A DNA stretch of 64,000 nt from Blakeslea trispora (GCA_025331445.1 JAIWNE010000076.1:62001-126000), one strand, 5' to 3'. Positions 48,411 through 61,975 are shown, counted from the first letter of the stretch. Numbers and translations: made by a program. Notes: generated by a model not told the origin, from the sequence alone.

Positions 48411-48765
48411 ATGAATCAATTGAATCTGGATCCCTTGATCCTGCTTTTTAAAGAAGCCAAAGTACCCGTTGAGATGTCAAAGACCATCAATGAGGCCCTT
48501 GCAAACTGCGTAAATCAATCTCTTGTAACAGCTAAAGGAGAAAAGGAGTTTATCAGAAAAACTCTGATACAAAATGGAGAAGAAAGGAAGCTAAATTGGT
48601 TGATCTCAAGCAGAAATTAGCTAGATTCGATATCATTGTTAACAAAAAGTTTCGGAAGAGATTCCTATTGCTTTGAGCCATACAAAGACAGAGCTCATCA
48701 AGGCTAAGGATTTTGTACAAAACCTTGATAAGTACAGTCAGACAAGAAGAAAAAACCAAGCATTT
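48411..48765 (+). pseudogene. Frameshifted coding fragment, possibly gag-like or host relic
   Basis: A 69-aa frame (MNQLNLDPLILLFKEAKVPV...) continues in protein-like form in two further frames: AKLVDLKQKLARFDIIVNKK from about 48588, then SEEIPIALSHTKTELIKAKD from about 48654, to a TGA near 48765. The blocks are hydrophilic and helical. At least two frameshifts break it. Position next to the Ty3 fragment suggests transposon ancestry, but no zinc knuckle or other motif confirms it. Confidence 0.45.
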
Positions 48766-49032
48766 TGATTTTCTGACATGGCCATTTAGGATGAACAACA
48801 ATTTAGCACTTCATATTGTGCATAACCTCTCGTTTTTTTTTTCTTACACTTATTGAGCACTACTTTTTGAAAATTACAATCTCCGAATACGTGCAACAAA
48901 TTAAAAAAAAAGCGGATGAACGACTGTACCTCCTTTTTTATTTATTTTGTTGCAGAGTCTTATTTTTACTTTTTTTTTTCTTTCTAGTTTTCTTCTTTAT
49001 ATACCTTTTTTTTTTTACTTTATTGTTACAGA

Positions 49033-52000
49033 ATGACTGTACGAAAAGAGGACTTATCCTCTGATACTGATCCTATACAGGTAATTTTTATATATTAAGT
49101 TTAACTCTATAGAAAAAAAAAAAGACTCACCCCTTTTTTTCGTATTTGTCTGGATTAGGTATGGAGCGTCAAAGAGTTGGAAGCAGAATTTACTCCTATG
49201 CTTAAAGCATATCATGACAAAGAAACCGAGTTCAACTGGGAAGCAAGAGAAAAAGCAATCACTCGTATGAAAGGTTTGCTTCGAGGCAATGCAACTGAAC
49301 CTGCTTATCTGGATGTACTTGTACATGGTATAAAACAGGTGGTGGATGGTATCATCAAAGCCGTAAGTGACAAGCTATGATACACAAATTTCTGTTCTGT
49401 TCACCATTCTGTTAGGTTGAGAGTTTACGTACACAGTTAGCAGTAAAAGCGCTTTCGTTAGTTGGCGACATTGGTGTTTATATCGGAAAGCATATTGACT
49501 CATACATCACCGAACAACTCTTGATGTGTATGATGCGTTGCGCCAGTTTGACAAAGAAGATGGTTGCCAGTGGCTCCTTGGAAGCAACAAAAACCTTTCT
49601 CAAGCATACTCATTTTTACCCTAAATTTATGAACATGCTGCTCTTGTCTATTTCAGACAAAAACAGTCAGGTTCGTTTGTATGTGGTGATCTATACAAAG
49701 ACACTGCTAGAAACACATGCACATCGTGAACACACACGTACATTGATGGACCGCACAAATTCTACGGATCATTTCGAAACGTTGATTACAAAGGGTTTGA
49801 ATGATGCTACACCTGTAGTAAAAGAGCCTTGTCGAGAAGCATTTTGGATTTTTTGGGAACATTGGCGAGATCGAGGAGAGCAGTAAGTGAGTCCCCCTTT
49901 TTTCTTCCCTAAAATATGTTTATATATTTTTTAATGGACGACATTCATTTCCTTTTTTTACAGCATCCTTCGACAATTACCACCGATTGCTCAAAAACAA
50001 CTTGAAAAATCAAAGACAGTCAAACCACAAGCCAGCAGAAGCACACATGCATATCCAATAGAGTCCTCATCTTCAAATAAGCATCATGTACACCTCTCAC
50101 CTTCTAATTCTAACAATTCGACTGGCTCTACAGAGCAACCTCAGCAACCTCATCATCATCAAATCAAGAGATCCTTATCTCCTCGAGCATCCTCTCCTCA
50201 TCTTCGATCAGCATACGGATCTCCTCCACATACTTCAACATCACATCTCCAAATACCCAGCTCTCCTCCACTTCCTTCATCCATGCTCCCTGCTCCTTCT
50301 TCTACACTCAAGAAGACTCGAGTGCCGACCCTCAATCGCAAAAAGTCAGCCATTTCGCTCAACAAGCGTAAGCCACCTGCTCACTTTATGATGCTCTTGA
50401 GCAGTGACGATGACATGCAGCGTACAGAAGGGCTCATGCAACTGTCCAAAAAGCTATCTGTCTTTCCTTACCAGCCCAATCCAAATCTTGCTTTAATCCA
50501 ATTAGATGTACCTAATGCCCCTCCAGTAGATGGCATTGTACTCAAAGCAACATTTCTTCAACTCTGGGATGATCATTACGAGTTCTTGTCTACGTGGGAT
50601 GGCATGATCAATATAATGATGCGTTTATTGACATTTGAGGAGTGCATTCCCAAGCTGATTTTAGATGCTAATCCAGATGAAAATGTACGCCGAACAGAAA
50701 CTGATATTGCTCGAGTAGAATATGCGCGATTGGGACTTGCTCGTGCCACACTTTACCTTGAGTCTCAGCATCCTGATCTTGTTGAAATTGTTTTTACTAG
50801 TCTGGTGCAATACGGCGGTTTTGTTCAGCAAACGCGTTTACCTGCTGCCAAAAAAGATATCACACGTTTACCTGCCAACCGTAGGAAACTAACAAAACAT
50901 TTCTTGGAATGGCTAGATAATTTGGTCACACCACTGATTGGCTTGAGCGAGGATGTTGATTACCAATCGAAAACATTCGAGGGCGCACCTGAATTTATAT
51001 TTCAGACATCAGAAACTGCATCAGCAGTATCATGGTTTGCATCCGATAATAACATACGGCAATGTTTGGCCATTTTGTTGCCCTTGATTCTTAATTCTTC
51101 TTCAGGCACTCTATGGCATGATCCTCTAATTGCGTTTATTAAGCATCTTCGATTACTAAACCAACGACTGTTTGAAATGATAATGGCTACCTATGATGAC
51201 TATTCTACTCATAAAATCTGTCGTACACTGGGTATCCATCTTCGTGTAGAACAGCCTGTCAGTATGGCAATACAAGCTGAACATCTTGCAGATGACGATC
51301 TAACTGATATGCTATCACAAGACTACCAGCCGGAAATGATACCTTCTATCTCTATAGAACAAGAAGAGCCATCGATTATAATCTCTCAAGAAGAGGAACC
51401 GGTTTATGATATTGCACAAGATCAGAGTTTAGACTATGACCTGCTGAGCGAGCAGAGTATGGCATCAACGGAAATGCCTATTATGGATGATATAGAACAG
51501 AATGAAGAGATACATGAAAACGAGTCAACGCAAACATACAATTTAAACAATTTAGAGAAAGAAGCATCACAAACAGAAGCACTTGCACAAGAGGTGCACT
51601 CTGAGATCTACCCACCAGCCAACCAATCGCCTGAGGAAACAAAAGCTGATGAAGCACAGTCTAAAGAGGAAATAGTTGAGCAGAAGGCTGAGAAAAAAAT
51701 TGAGGATAAAGTTGAGGACAAAGTTGAAGACAAGGTTGAAGACAAGGTTGAAGACAAGGTTGAAGACAAGGTTGAAGACAAGGTTGAAGACAAGGTTGAA
51801 GATAAAGTGGAGCACAAAGTCGAGGAAAGAACCGATGTCACTGTCAATGGCACCCACCTTGGCGACACTACACATATTGCTAACCATGGCAACGATATTG
51901 ACATCATACCCCCAAAATATACGACACTTAATCCTTCAGACAATCAGGAAACTCAACAAGTCAAGCAAGTATCAGCCAAAGAAGATCCATCTACCTACTT

Positions 52001-53519
52001 TACTCAAAAGCAAAGTGACTATTTCAGCACTTCACAAAAGACACTTTACATGTCTGATCCACCTGTAGCCATTGATGAAGTCCTGTATCAAGACCACGTT
52101 GATCTTCGAGAAAGTCCATTGATGGAAAGTCTAAATGAGCCAATCGTCAACTATTTGCAAAAAGAAGTTACCGTCACGGACAAACAAACACCACTTTCCG
52201 ATCGTTTCATACCTTTACAGAACGAACAAGGCTACACAAACACAGTAAGTTTTTTTTTTTTGCATGGAATAAATTAGAACAAGACAATTAACAATAAATA
52301 GGAATATGCAAACGGAAGTATGAGCACGGGCTCATCTGCAGAAGAAGAAAAGAAACCTGACGAACCAAAACAATTACAAAAAAGCTATCCTAATCTGGAA
52401 AAGTACCCTGTACCTCAATTTGTGCCATTTTTTTCACCTGAAAAAGTCAACTTTCCAAATCCTGTCTTTAAGCAGAATGTACGTTCACTTCATCCTAGTC
52501 TCTCTACCAACACAAGTAATCATGCCAGTGCCAATCGAAATGCAAAAGACAAGGCCGTACAGTTGTATGGATTGATTGATAAGTTAAAGACCCCTTCTAT
52601 GGATCATCAAGCTACATTCCGAAAGATGACACGTTTATTTAAAGAAGTGCCTATCAGAAGAATATGGAATCAGGGTGGTATTGAAGAGAGTGGTAGTGAG
52701 ACATGGGCAGGCGCTCAAAATGATGCTGGCAATTTCGTTGAAACTGTACAGGCCGTACTACCTTATCTTGATGGTGATAATGAAAAGTCCATCTTGACTG
52801 CCATTGAATGTATTCGGCAGCTGGCTGTCACACAAGCTGGTCTGTTCCGTTTCTTTGAAAGAAAAGTAGACGAAAAAGGAAGGACGTTGGAATCACAATT
52901 GTTGGAAAAACTGTTACAAATTAGGTCTAACAAGAATCCTACTGTAAGCAATATAACATAGATCTGTGTCCAAGACAGTTGACAAATACATTCATCTTGT
53001 AGATTTGTATTGCTGCTGAAGATACTCTTGATTCTATCTTGGGTACCTTGAACTCACCTACTGTGTTTGAATTGCTTATGGCTTTTATTATTTACCGTTT
53101 ACTTATTGCACCCTATGATGACTATCCGACCGATATTCGGTATCATCCTGTAGGATCTGCATTTATGTATCTTGGTAAATGGGTCAGGGAATTGAAGGAT
53201 GACTTTTATGTTGACGAATGGCTTGGCAAAGGTGGTGTCAATGCCTTTTTTGAGGTAAAGATCACATGAAGATGCTATTGATGTTATTCTCCTGACCTCT
53301 TGTTTGTTTTTCGTTCAGGGTATCAACCACTCATTGATAAATATTAGAAAATCCTGTGTGGAGGCAATCGTAGCATTCCAAGAAGTGATTGGTGATAAAA
53401 TCTATGAGCTTTTAATAGACTTACGGGAAGATCAAATGAATTTGCTAAAGCATTATGTTGCAAAAGCATCCAAGAAAAAGATTAGTCTTCGAAACCTAAG
53501 AGACAACACACAATTCTGA
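49033..53519 (+). CDS. CLASP-family microtubule-stabilising protein
   Basis: Seven exons (49033-49080, 49159-49362, 49416-49882, 49964-52244, 52302-52943, 53003-53254, 53319-53519) give about 1364 aa. The N-terminal TOG/CLASP_N domain (about 20-240) has NWEAREKAITRMKGLLRGNA, ALSLVGDIGVYIGKHIDSYI and ATKTFLKHTHFYPKFMN, ending REAFWIFWEHWRDRGE. Then comes a Ser/Pro/Arg/Lys-rich microtubule-binding linker, a second helical repeat region (from MMLLSSDDDMQRTEGLMQLS), an acidic region with a 12-bp minisatellite encoding VEDK repeats, and a C-terminal HEAT-type domain. Relatives are S. cerevisiae Stu1 and S. pombe Cls1/Peg1, which stabilise spindle midzone microtubules. No intron or frame irregularity. 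It starts about 1 kb after the transposon relics. Confidence 0.92.
51711..51826 (+). repeat. 12-bp minisatellite encoding VEDK repeats in CLASP
   Basis: About eight near-identical GTTGAAGACAAG units, each one VEDK, flanked by variants (IEDK, VEHK, VEER). The central copies are almost identical in DNA, which points to recent slippage. The repeat lengthens a charged, likely coiled or helical linker. Confidence 0.92.
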
Positions 53520-55626
53520 TAAAAAAAAAGAAAGAAAAAAAAGGTATTTGTTTCTTTTTTGTTCCTTTCAGTACGTGTGTATGTTGTGTACATGTTATGT
53601 GCACAAATAAGCAAACAAACAATCTGACCTTTTTAGACCTATAGTCTTTTTTCTTTCTTTCTTCAATATATTTTGTATTTATCTATACCCTTCTTTCCAA
53701 CTCACTGATTACCCCCCCCCTTCTCCTTTTTCCCCCCCTTTTTTATCATAAACCGAATTACAAATAAATCAACTCATAAATGATATCAAACTTTCTTTAG
53801 TTTGTTTGATCAAGCAAGATATACTAATCAGCCTTCCCGCCTTTAATGCATTACATATCTAACTTAAAATGATGTATATGACATATTTGCCTAAGCGCTT
53901 ATTTATTCAAACACCATCACTCGCACAATCAAAGTTACATATTTTTCTTTTCAAATGCTTCATTATGCATGTGGGCATTATCAGGTGCCTTTTTATCTCA
54001 GTTCTTTGTGAACTTTCCATCTACTCTATTTGAATTTACCCTAATGACCTTTCAAGCATAGATATCTCTTTTACCAGATAAATTCTATCTTGACTCACAA
54101 AACCTCCTTTTTTTTTTCCCAGAAAATTAGATATAGTTTTTATTTTAATCCGATTCCCTTAGAAAAGAAAAAAGTAAATTAAGCTAACAAAAATAGAAAG
54201 ATGAATTGCGCACAATGGTAGCCTGTGGGTTTGATGATCTACTATTGTTTTTCTAAAACAGGAGTGATTTTCTTTTTTAAACAGTAGCTTCTTTTGCATG
54301 CTGTCTCATTTTCTCTTTTATTTTACTCACTGTTAATTTTTTTTTATTATTATTATTATTATTTACAAATAAAAAGCAAAGGTCTATGTTTTGATCCTAT
54401 CAGCTACTCTTTTTTTTTTTTGTATATTGTTAGACAAGAGTTGCATTTGGCAAAACCATACTTTTTTATGCTCACAAATAAATTTCCCTTTCGTCATACT
54501 ATGAAAGTGCTATATTGTTGAGTCCTTTTTTTTTTGCTTTAGGATGTAGAGATGGTTTGAATTAAGAAGCGTTATATTGTATCGGTGTACGTCAAATCCG
54601 TTTCTATCTGTAAAGAAAAAGAATAATACAGTCCTTCTTGATTACGCTATTCTATCTTATGAACAGAGCTTAACGCAAATTGGCGGGCATGGTGGCAAAA
54701 AAAAAAAAGAATCACTCCTATGACTCAAAAGGGACACTCAGGGCCTGTACGACTATGTATTCAAGAGGTGTATAACCACAATGACATTTTTATTTTTAGA
54801 ACTCGGGAACACCTTACTCTTTAGCCAGTGCGACGTCAATTCGCGTCTGGCGCGATTTTTTACTTTCCGGATCGACTGAAAAAGGGTTTAATACTTCTTT
54901 ATTTGGAAAAACGACTTGTAGAACTTACAAAATGATCAAAACTCTTTTTTAATTTGCATAACTCTCTTTCAATTCATTCCCAAGAATTTTTTTTTTAGTT
55001 TTTTATTGTTTCTATCACCAAAGCTACTAAAGGGAAATAAATAAATAAATAAAATGCGTTCTTCAGTTCATGGGCGTATAAATTTAGATTACATAAAAAC
55101 AAGGATTAAATCACAAGTTTTTTTTTTTTTTTATTCTGAAAGAAAGAAAGAAAGAAAAAAAAAGTCGTTATTTATTGTTTTGTTTTTTTAATTAAAAAAA
55201 AAAAAGTAAATAATAAAATATAGAAAAAGTGAGAAAAAAGTTTCATGAAAAACAACAGGCTCTTTTTTTTTTTAATGATTCTGTGTGTCTATTTTTCTAA
55301 TGTAAAAAAAAAAAGTGCTCATGATGACTTGAAATACATGAAAGGCTTACCACAAATACAATAAAAAAAAAATATGTTTTTTTTTTCTTCAATCGGTGAA
55401 AGTTGTTTCTTTTAATATTAGTATTTTCTTTTTTATTTTTTTTTTTAATCAATTTCTTTTTTTGTGCCCTGATCTTTATTTATATTTGCTTATTGCCTCC
55501 TTACTTTTTTTTTTTTGTAAGACACATAATTTCTTTTATAAATCATTAAATCTTTGCTTTTCTTTTTTTTTTTTTTTTTATTTCTTTCGCTCTCTTCTTT
55601 TTCAATCCTTTTTCTTTATTTTCAAA
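53520..55626. other. 2.1-kb spacer or long leader before the TEA factor gene
   Basis: Rich in poly-T, poly-A, a short ATT run (about 54343-54361), TAAA units (55036-55053) and GAAA units (55138-55156). A less AT-rich patch at 54760-54890 contains TGCGACGTCAATTCGCGTC, a possible regulatory site. No coding frame supported. Such a long AT-rich leader fits a regulated transcription factor gene, but this is inference. Confidence 0.4.
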
Positions 55627-57791
55627 ATGTTGGCTTGTCCTCAAGATTTATTTTTTCATAACGATGGAAAATACCCAAAAGTAATGCACGACCAATCACT
55701 CATGTTAGATAAAGACAAACGAATCAAGCAGAGAAAGGATTCAATAAAAGACTTTGCTCTTCATGAAAATGATCTTTCAAGCACTTCTAGCTTAAAAGAT
55801 AAAGAAGAACAAGTCTGGCCACCAGATGTTGAATCTGCTTTTATCGAAGGTAACATTTTGCCAATGCCCTCAAATTTGACATTGTCTTATTTTTTTTTTG
55901 TATCTTAGCTTTGGAATCAATTCCTAAATTAGGAAGGAGAAAGATCCTTGTCAATGGCAAGCCTTGTGGTAAGACAAGAATAAAAAAAAATGTATGGCCA
56001 TCATCTAAACTTATTTGATTTATTGCTCTTTAGGCCGTAATGAATTGATTTCTGATTATATCTTTCGCAAGACATGCAAAATAAGAACCAGAAAGCAAGT
56101 ATCTTCTCATATACAAGTACTGAAAAACACTCGCAAAGGCGATGCCCACTGTAAGTCCTGTTATGATAATTGTGTCTGTAGGGTATACATAAATTGCATA
56201 CTAATTATCCTTTTATGTCAATAGTCATGCGTCTTTTGACAGATTCTGTTGATGTGGATGATACTAATGCCACCACAAACACCACAAGAAGTGCATCATC
56301 AGGCAACTCGAAATCAAAGCCAAGGCAGTCGCATGCATCTATGCATCACCTTCGCCATCCTCATCATCCATATCATCACTCTGCCAAATCCATCCTCCAC
56401 CCTTCATCAGCAAACAAATACCGTACGCATCGCTATCAGCCTATCGATTCTTCAGACGAATCCTCCATCAATTCTTCGCCTTCGCCTACAGATTATGTCT
56501 TTGATATCATGTGTAATGATCCTACTCAACAACAAGCACTCTCTATGCTTCAGTTTAAAGACTTTTACGATCCTTTTCAACAATCTCCTTATAGCCGTGC
56601 TGAAAGCTTGATGAACCAGACAGTGAACCCCATGCACTTTATGGACACAAACACCCAAAGTTTGATGATGGACCCCTTTTTTGGTTCTGCCAATGATTTG
56701 CTTAATCCCAACAATGTTTTTTTCACACCCAACGTTTTTCAATCGCCTACAGCTGCTCAGCACTTGGAGAACGAAAGTTTAGAGCCATTCGTCTCACCCA
56801 GTGCCATGACAGATGAAATGCTAATGAACAGCCTTACTATTCTAACCAACCAGAGCACAACCAGCAATCGAAAGAAGACAACAAGAACCAAGATGCCCTT
56901 AAAGAAACGATCAGAAGACCCAGAAGATATCAAAACAGAGGATCATGCCCTGTGGCCAAACTATCTCTGTCTCTATCTTGAATATACTTTACCGTATGAT
57001 CCTGCCTGTCGACTCTTATCTCATAATCTATCTCATCTTGCCCATTGTCACCCCAAGTTATTGCAGTCATGCTCAGATGTGATCTCTAAAGAGAAATGTC
57101 CTTCCATCACATCTCTAACTCCGAACTCGGATCGATATGCACTCTTATTGGCCAAGGTAAGATAGTAGACTGCATACATTTGATTTGTTCCTAACCCTTT
57201 TTTTTTTCTATGCTCTTCTTCTCTCCTTAAACTTTGCATGCAATCTATAGACGAAGCTTGACTTGAACTTGACTATCTCAGAATTTGCATTTAACAATAC
57301 CGCATTTTTTGAAACACAAACACGTCGCACAATTGAATGCACCACCACTATCTATTCTTTTGGTAATGTGGTGTTGGAATCAAAAGAAACACAACAAGCG
57401 TTTTGGGTGACTGAAGGCAAATACATGTACAATTTCGTATTTGTCAATCAATTTTTTGATGCCTTTATGAAGGGCATTCGGTCTTTGCAGTCTTGGGATG
57501 AAGTAGATATTGCCATCAATAACCTTTGCATAGTTCAGGTAAAAAAGAATAGTTTGATTGGCGAATTTGGCTCTAATTCCCTCTTTTTTTCTTTATTAGT
57601 CATTTCATGATGTTGAAACAAAATACACAACTTCAAACGAAGCATCATCGCCTTCTGCCGAAAATACCAGCAATGTTTCTACTAATACAACCGTAATGGA
57701 AGACCAGTTGCCCTTGCTTGTTATGATCTATGAATTTGAAAGAGGTGATGGTACAATTGAGATGGTTCAAATCGAAAAAGATCAAAAGTAA
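55627..57791 (+). CDS. TEA/ATTS-domain transcription factor (TEAD/AbaA/Tec1 family)
   Basis: Six exons (55627-55849, 55909-55968, 56034-56150, 56225-57156, 57251-57538, 57600-57791) give about 603 aa. The TEA DNA-binding domain (about 63-131) has [40 protein letters not shown], and the recognition helix block [14 protein letters not shown], cut by three introns. In fungi such factors (AbaA, Tec1) bind CATTCY and control development. A His/Ser/Pro-rich linker follows. The C-terminal 220 residues look folded: [56 protein letters not shown] and [20 protein letters not shown], in the order and with the spacing of the animal TEAD co-activator (YAP)-binding domain. It converges on the FYVE gene 635 bp downstream. 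Confidence 0.93.
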
Positions 57792-58425
57792 AACGCACCT
57801 TTTGAGTTCAACATATCACTATCCTCACATGCATACACACACACACACACATACACGCATCCAATCATACATCATTTAGTTTATTTTGCTTTTTTTTTTC
57901 CTTTATTGTATACCCAAAACACATTAATATACATACACTTTTTTTTTCTTCTTTTTATTTGTATGTCTATATTTATACACCTTTTTTTTCTCTTTTTTTT
58001 TATCACATATGTATGCCTTACTTGCTTTGACAAGCGTATAGGTGGTATATAAGTATATACAAATCAAACTCTCCCCCCCCCTTACATTCGCTTTATTGTC
58101 TTTCATAAATAGACAAACTAACACATACAAAAAAACAACTGCCCATACACACACATATATACACATTTACACACTTTTCAAACATATACATATATACATA
58201 CATACACGCACACGCACAGATTAATTATAGATATGACTGTTTCTTTCTAACTTATTTCTTTGTCTTCAATTATGGTTAAATAGTCTTCTTTTTTTTAAAA
58301 AAAAAACGTAAATAACACATCCTCTTTATCATGAACTATGTTGGGTTCATGAACAACATAAATTTACTCTTTTTCGAATTTAAAAAGTTCGAGTCTTTTT
58401 TTTTTTTATCTTGAGGCAAGAAAAT
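57792..58425. other. Convergent spacer with CA and poly-T tracts
   Basis: Holds 3' UTRs of the TEA and FYVE genes. It contains short CA runs (57834-57852, 58146-58215), several poly-T runs and a C run at 58072-58081. No coding frame supported; open frames here arise from the repeats. Confidence 0.6.
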
Positions 58426-60420
58426 TCACTTTTGTACTATAAGTTGGTAAAAACAATCGTCACATACTCTGCTCCATTTGCCTTTCAAATAAGGAGCATC
58501 AAATAAAGGTAATCGATTACCACTGTGTCTCTGACACACAACCATCCCACATCGACGACAATGATGTCTTCGTCGAAAGAGGCTGAATTTCAATCGACAA
58601 CCATGATATGGATTCTGGCTCTGAAACTGACATTGATCCACTTGATGATCAGGTACCCAAAGAGACTTTGGCAATAAACGAAATCGTGTCTTTCTGTCTG
58701 TTCTGTTGATATGTAAAAGGTATCGATATTGGTATAATTGAAGGTGATGTAAAGAAGGTGATACAGAACAAGACTTTTTTTTTTGGGCATATAAGTAAAA
58801 AGAAAATCATTGCTATAAACAGTAGAAATCACTTACTGTGATGGGATATGAATTAGAACTTGTCTCGAAATAAGGATGCTGGCTGGTAATGGGAGATGAA
58901 GTAGTGGTGCCTGTCCCTGCAATAATCATATCAAACCCATTCAACTTGCTTTCGAATGCATGGATCACATGCCCCGTACCAACACCTCCACCTACAAACA
59001 TGCCAATTTCCCAACGCATCTTTTGAACAAGATCAAATTTATCATCCATTTGCATCAAATCAGCGATCGGTCTTTGAAAGTTCCAGCGATCCAAAGACGA
59101 ATCAACTGAATTTCTATTCGAAAGACACTCCTCCACTGCAGATACATCTTGTCGCTGCGCCTCTCGTTTCTGGTGGGTTTCTATTTTCATGTTGATATCC
59201 GCTGTCAACTCTTCTAGTGAATCAATCATCATCAGTTGTTGCTGTGCCACTTCTTGACACTCACGGATACGCTCTTCATATTGCCTTTCTCTCTGTTGAA
59301 ACTGTTCATAAAGTGTTTCGTTTATAAGCATCAGCTCTCTTACACGATGCTCTGAAGTCAATATGTCTGTCGAGAGTGATTCGAGTTCTTCGGATTGGTG
59401 AATACAGCTTGTCACGAGATTTAGAAACTGCTTTTGCCATTCTAGCAAACCAGTAACATCTGAGTCCTTGTTGGATTTGATTGAAGCTGCCTCTGATAGT
59501 TCGTCTAGTCGCGAATGAATCAGGTTATTGGTCGTCAAGAACAAGGCCGACAGATTCGGACTCTTTAGTAGTCGAGTGCCCTCTAGCTCTTCATCTTCAT
59601 CTCTTGAATCATCCTCTTGCTGTTCATGTGTTACACTTATCGGAAAAGAAGATTGTGAGCGAATGCGACGATGACTTAGTTCGCTTGTGTCTACTAGACT
59701 GGATCGCCTTACAGAAGAAAGTGAAGGCAGGGTCTTGTTTGATCGAGAGGGTATCAGTGGTGAAGAATTGGTTGCTTTAGGAAAACTAGAGATCCGCTTT
59801 CTTCGTTCATCTGCTAGTAATTCGTCTTGAAAGAGCTCTTGTACATGGAACTCTTGCATTGCTCGCGTGATTCCAGTGATTTTAGCTCTGAGAATTTCGA
59901 AAGTATCTATATGCGGATCCCAATGGACCACCCCTGACGAATGATCATCTTTTTGCTGTTCAGCTTGAGAATTGCAAGCGATCTTTTTAGAGCTGTTCTG
60001 TAAGATAGAAGACCGAGACAATCTCGGGGTGATATATCGTCTTTGATTCAATGAGACTTCGCCCATGCTATCTCTTCGCTTTTTCTCTGCTTTCAGAGCC
60101 TTTTTCATCAAAAGGCTGTTGTTGATCAACAAATCTTCTTCCAAGGGAGGTTCTGGTATGAAGCGTGAAGAACTAGAGGATGGCGTGGGCGGTAAATGGT
60201 TCATGTGCATATTGAAGAGTGAAGAAGAGGGTGAGAGTGTGCCAGAGTAATGATCATCCTCAGTATGTTTATAAATAAAGTCAATATCGCTTTTGATAGA
60301 TAAGAATTTTTCAATAGTGTCTTTTTGATTTGACTGTGGGTCTGTGTTGACTATAAGGTTATCACTGTTGGTGTCTTGGGTATAGAGTGATAGGTAAGCT
60401 GGTTGATCTTGTTTGGACAT
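58426..60420 (-). CDS. FYVE zinc-finger protein with coiled coil
   Basis: Two exons (60420-58837, 58773-58426) give 643 aa. The N-terminal half is Ser-rich with charged stretches. About residues 345-430 form a coiled coil (HRVRELMLINETLYEQFQQR and RERQYEERIRECQEVAQQQL). A predicted folded segment follows (RWEIGMFVGGGVGTGHVIHA). The C-terminus is a FYVE domain: WVPDHQVDQCQFQ, the basic PI3P pocket RRRHHCRRCGMVVC, then SRVCDDCF, with all zinc ligands present. FYVE domains target PI3P on endosomes, so an endosomal tether or sorting role is inferred. The acceptor after a long A-run (AAAAAAAAAG) was chosen because it keeps the frame open up to the FYVE domain and gives a 63-nt intron. Confidence 0.9.
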
Positions 60421-61975
60421 GTATGGATGAGTAAAAGAGAAAAAGGCATACTTTTCTAAATATATACAAAAAAAACTATTTATTTTTCTTTTTATAGGTT
60501 ACGTGATATTAGGATACTAGTGATGATTTTTTGTACGTCCTTCATAATCATCACTTTCCCCTAAATAACGTTTAAGAAAATAATAACAATAAAAAAAAAT
60601 TAGAGCCTTTTTTTTTTAAGAAAAAAAAGAAGTCAATGTTTAGTGTAACTGAGCTTATTGCGCATTATCTAATTGATACACTTTCTACTCTTGTTTGTTT
60701 TGCCTTATGTGCTTAAAACACAATCATATTATGACAGGTTAAAGAAATGGTCATAGTTGCACATATTTGTTCAATAAAACAAAAACAAAGAGAGTTCTTT
60801 AGGCACAAGTTAAAATTCAGGAACACGTTTACTTTCTTGCCAATCGGAAGTCGATTTGATTTTACAAGTTGATTTCTGAAATAAGGTGTTAATTTTCTGC
60901 AAATACATTTTAAATGCTTTTTTTCTCTCTCTCTTTCTTTCTTTTCAGAGGGTGGGTAAATCCATGCTTACGATTAAACAAGGGCTTTTTGCTACACAAG
61001 GCCAAAGTGTTCTGTTTTACTCTAAGCTCTCTTTTTTTTTTGTCTTGTATTGCAAACAAAATAATTGCTTATCATAATTTGCTGAAACATGTCTGGCTAT
61101 GGGAATACGAAACGTGGTGTGATTCTTTTTTGTTTGTATATCTTGTTCTCAAAACACTTAAGCTTCGATTTGGATTCAAAGAACTTTAAAAAAAACGTTT
61201 TGAGTGACAAGGAATTTTCTTTTTCTTACTGTGCAATAAGCTCGAAAAAAAAGCAGTAATGTTTAGATGTATCTGTAGATTCTTGGGGCTTAAATATACG
61301 GAGATTGCTTTTTTTTTACCTTCCTTTTATTAAATAGCAGAAAAAAAAAGACTCATGCATAACTACTTGTAGATGTTGTTCGTGTTAACATTCAGAAATA
61401 AGAATTCATATTTTGTTCAAGAAGTCACTCAAACGTCGAGTTCTATTTGAGAGATAACGCAAAAAAAAAACATACCTGCTTGTTGGCAAGATTCTCATGC
61501 AAGCAGTAGTTTTATGTTGAAGAGATCTCTTTTTTTTATGGCATATAAAAAAAAACAGAATCTGATCCTTGTTTGGTCCAAAGCAGAAACTGCACATCAA
61601 AACTGTGAATCGTTCATATTTCATCTTTCTCCTAAACTGGTTTTATGACTACTTTGCCTTTCTTTGTTTCTTTTTTTTTATGAGGTATGTAACGAAACGA
61701 CGGCAAAGAAGAGAAAGAAATCTAGGCAATTCATAATTTGCAAAATTGGTTTGTTTACCACAAGGCAGAAAATCAGCATATTCTATACTGTCAGTATCAT
61801 TTTAAATACCCTTATAGCAACTGTTTGTTTCTTGAACATACAAGACAAAACTTTTTGAACTGTTAAAGCAATTTTTTTATTTTATTATATTTAATAAGAG
61901 AGTAGAATATTCATACAATATATATTAGGTAATGAATTGTAAATAAAGAGTAAATTTCCAGAGATTAAGTTACGT
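60421..61975. other. 1.6-kb spacer upstream of FYVE gene and downstream of the repeat-protein gene
   Basis: Contains the FYVE gene promoter and the 3' UTR of the minus-strand repeat gene. AT-rich with poly-A/T runs and a TCTC tract near 60920-60945. No supported gene. Confidence 0.4.

Noticed and set aside
51567..51943. Long open frames antisense to the CLASP VEDK repeats
   Set aside because: They are created by the 12-bp repeat having no stop codon in several frames. The sense frame continues through spliced exons with conserved domains.
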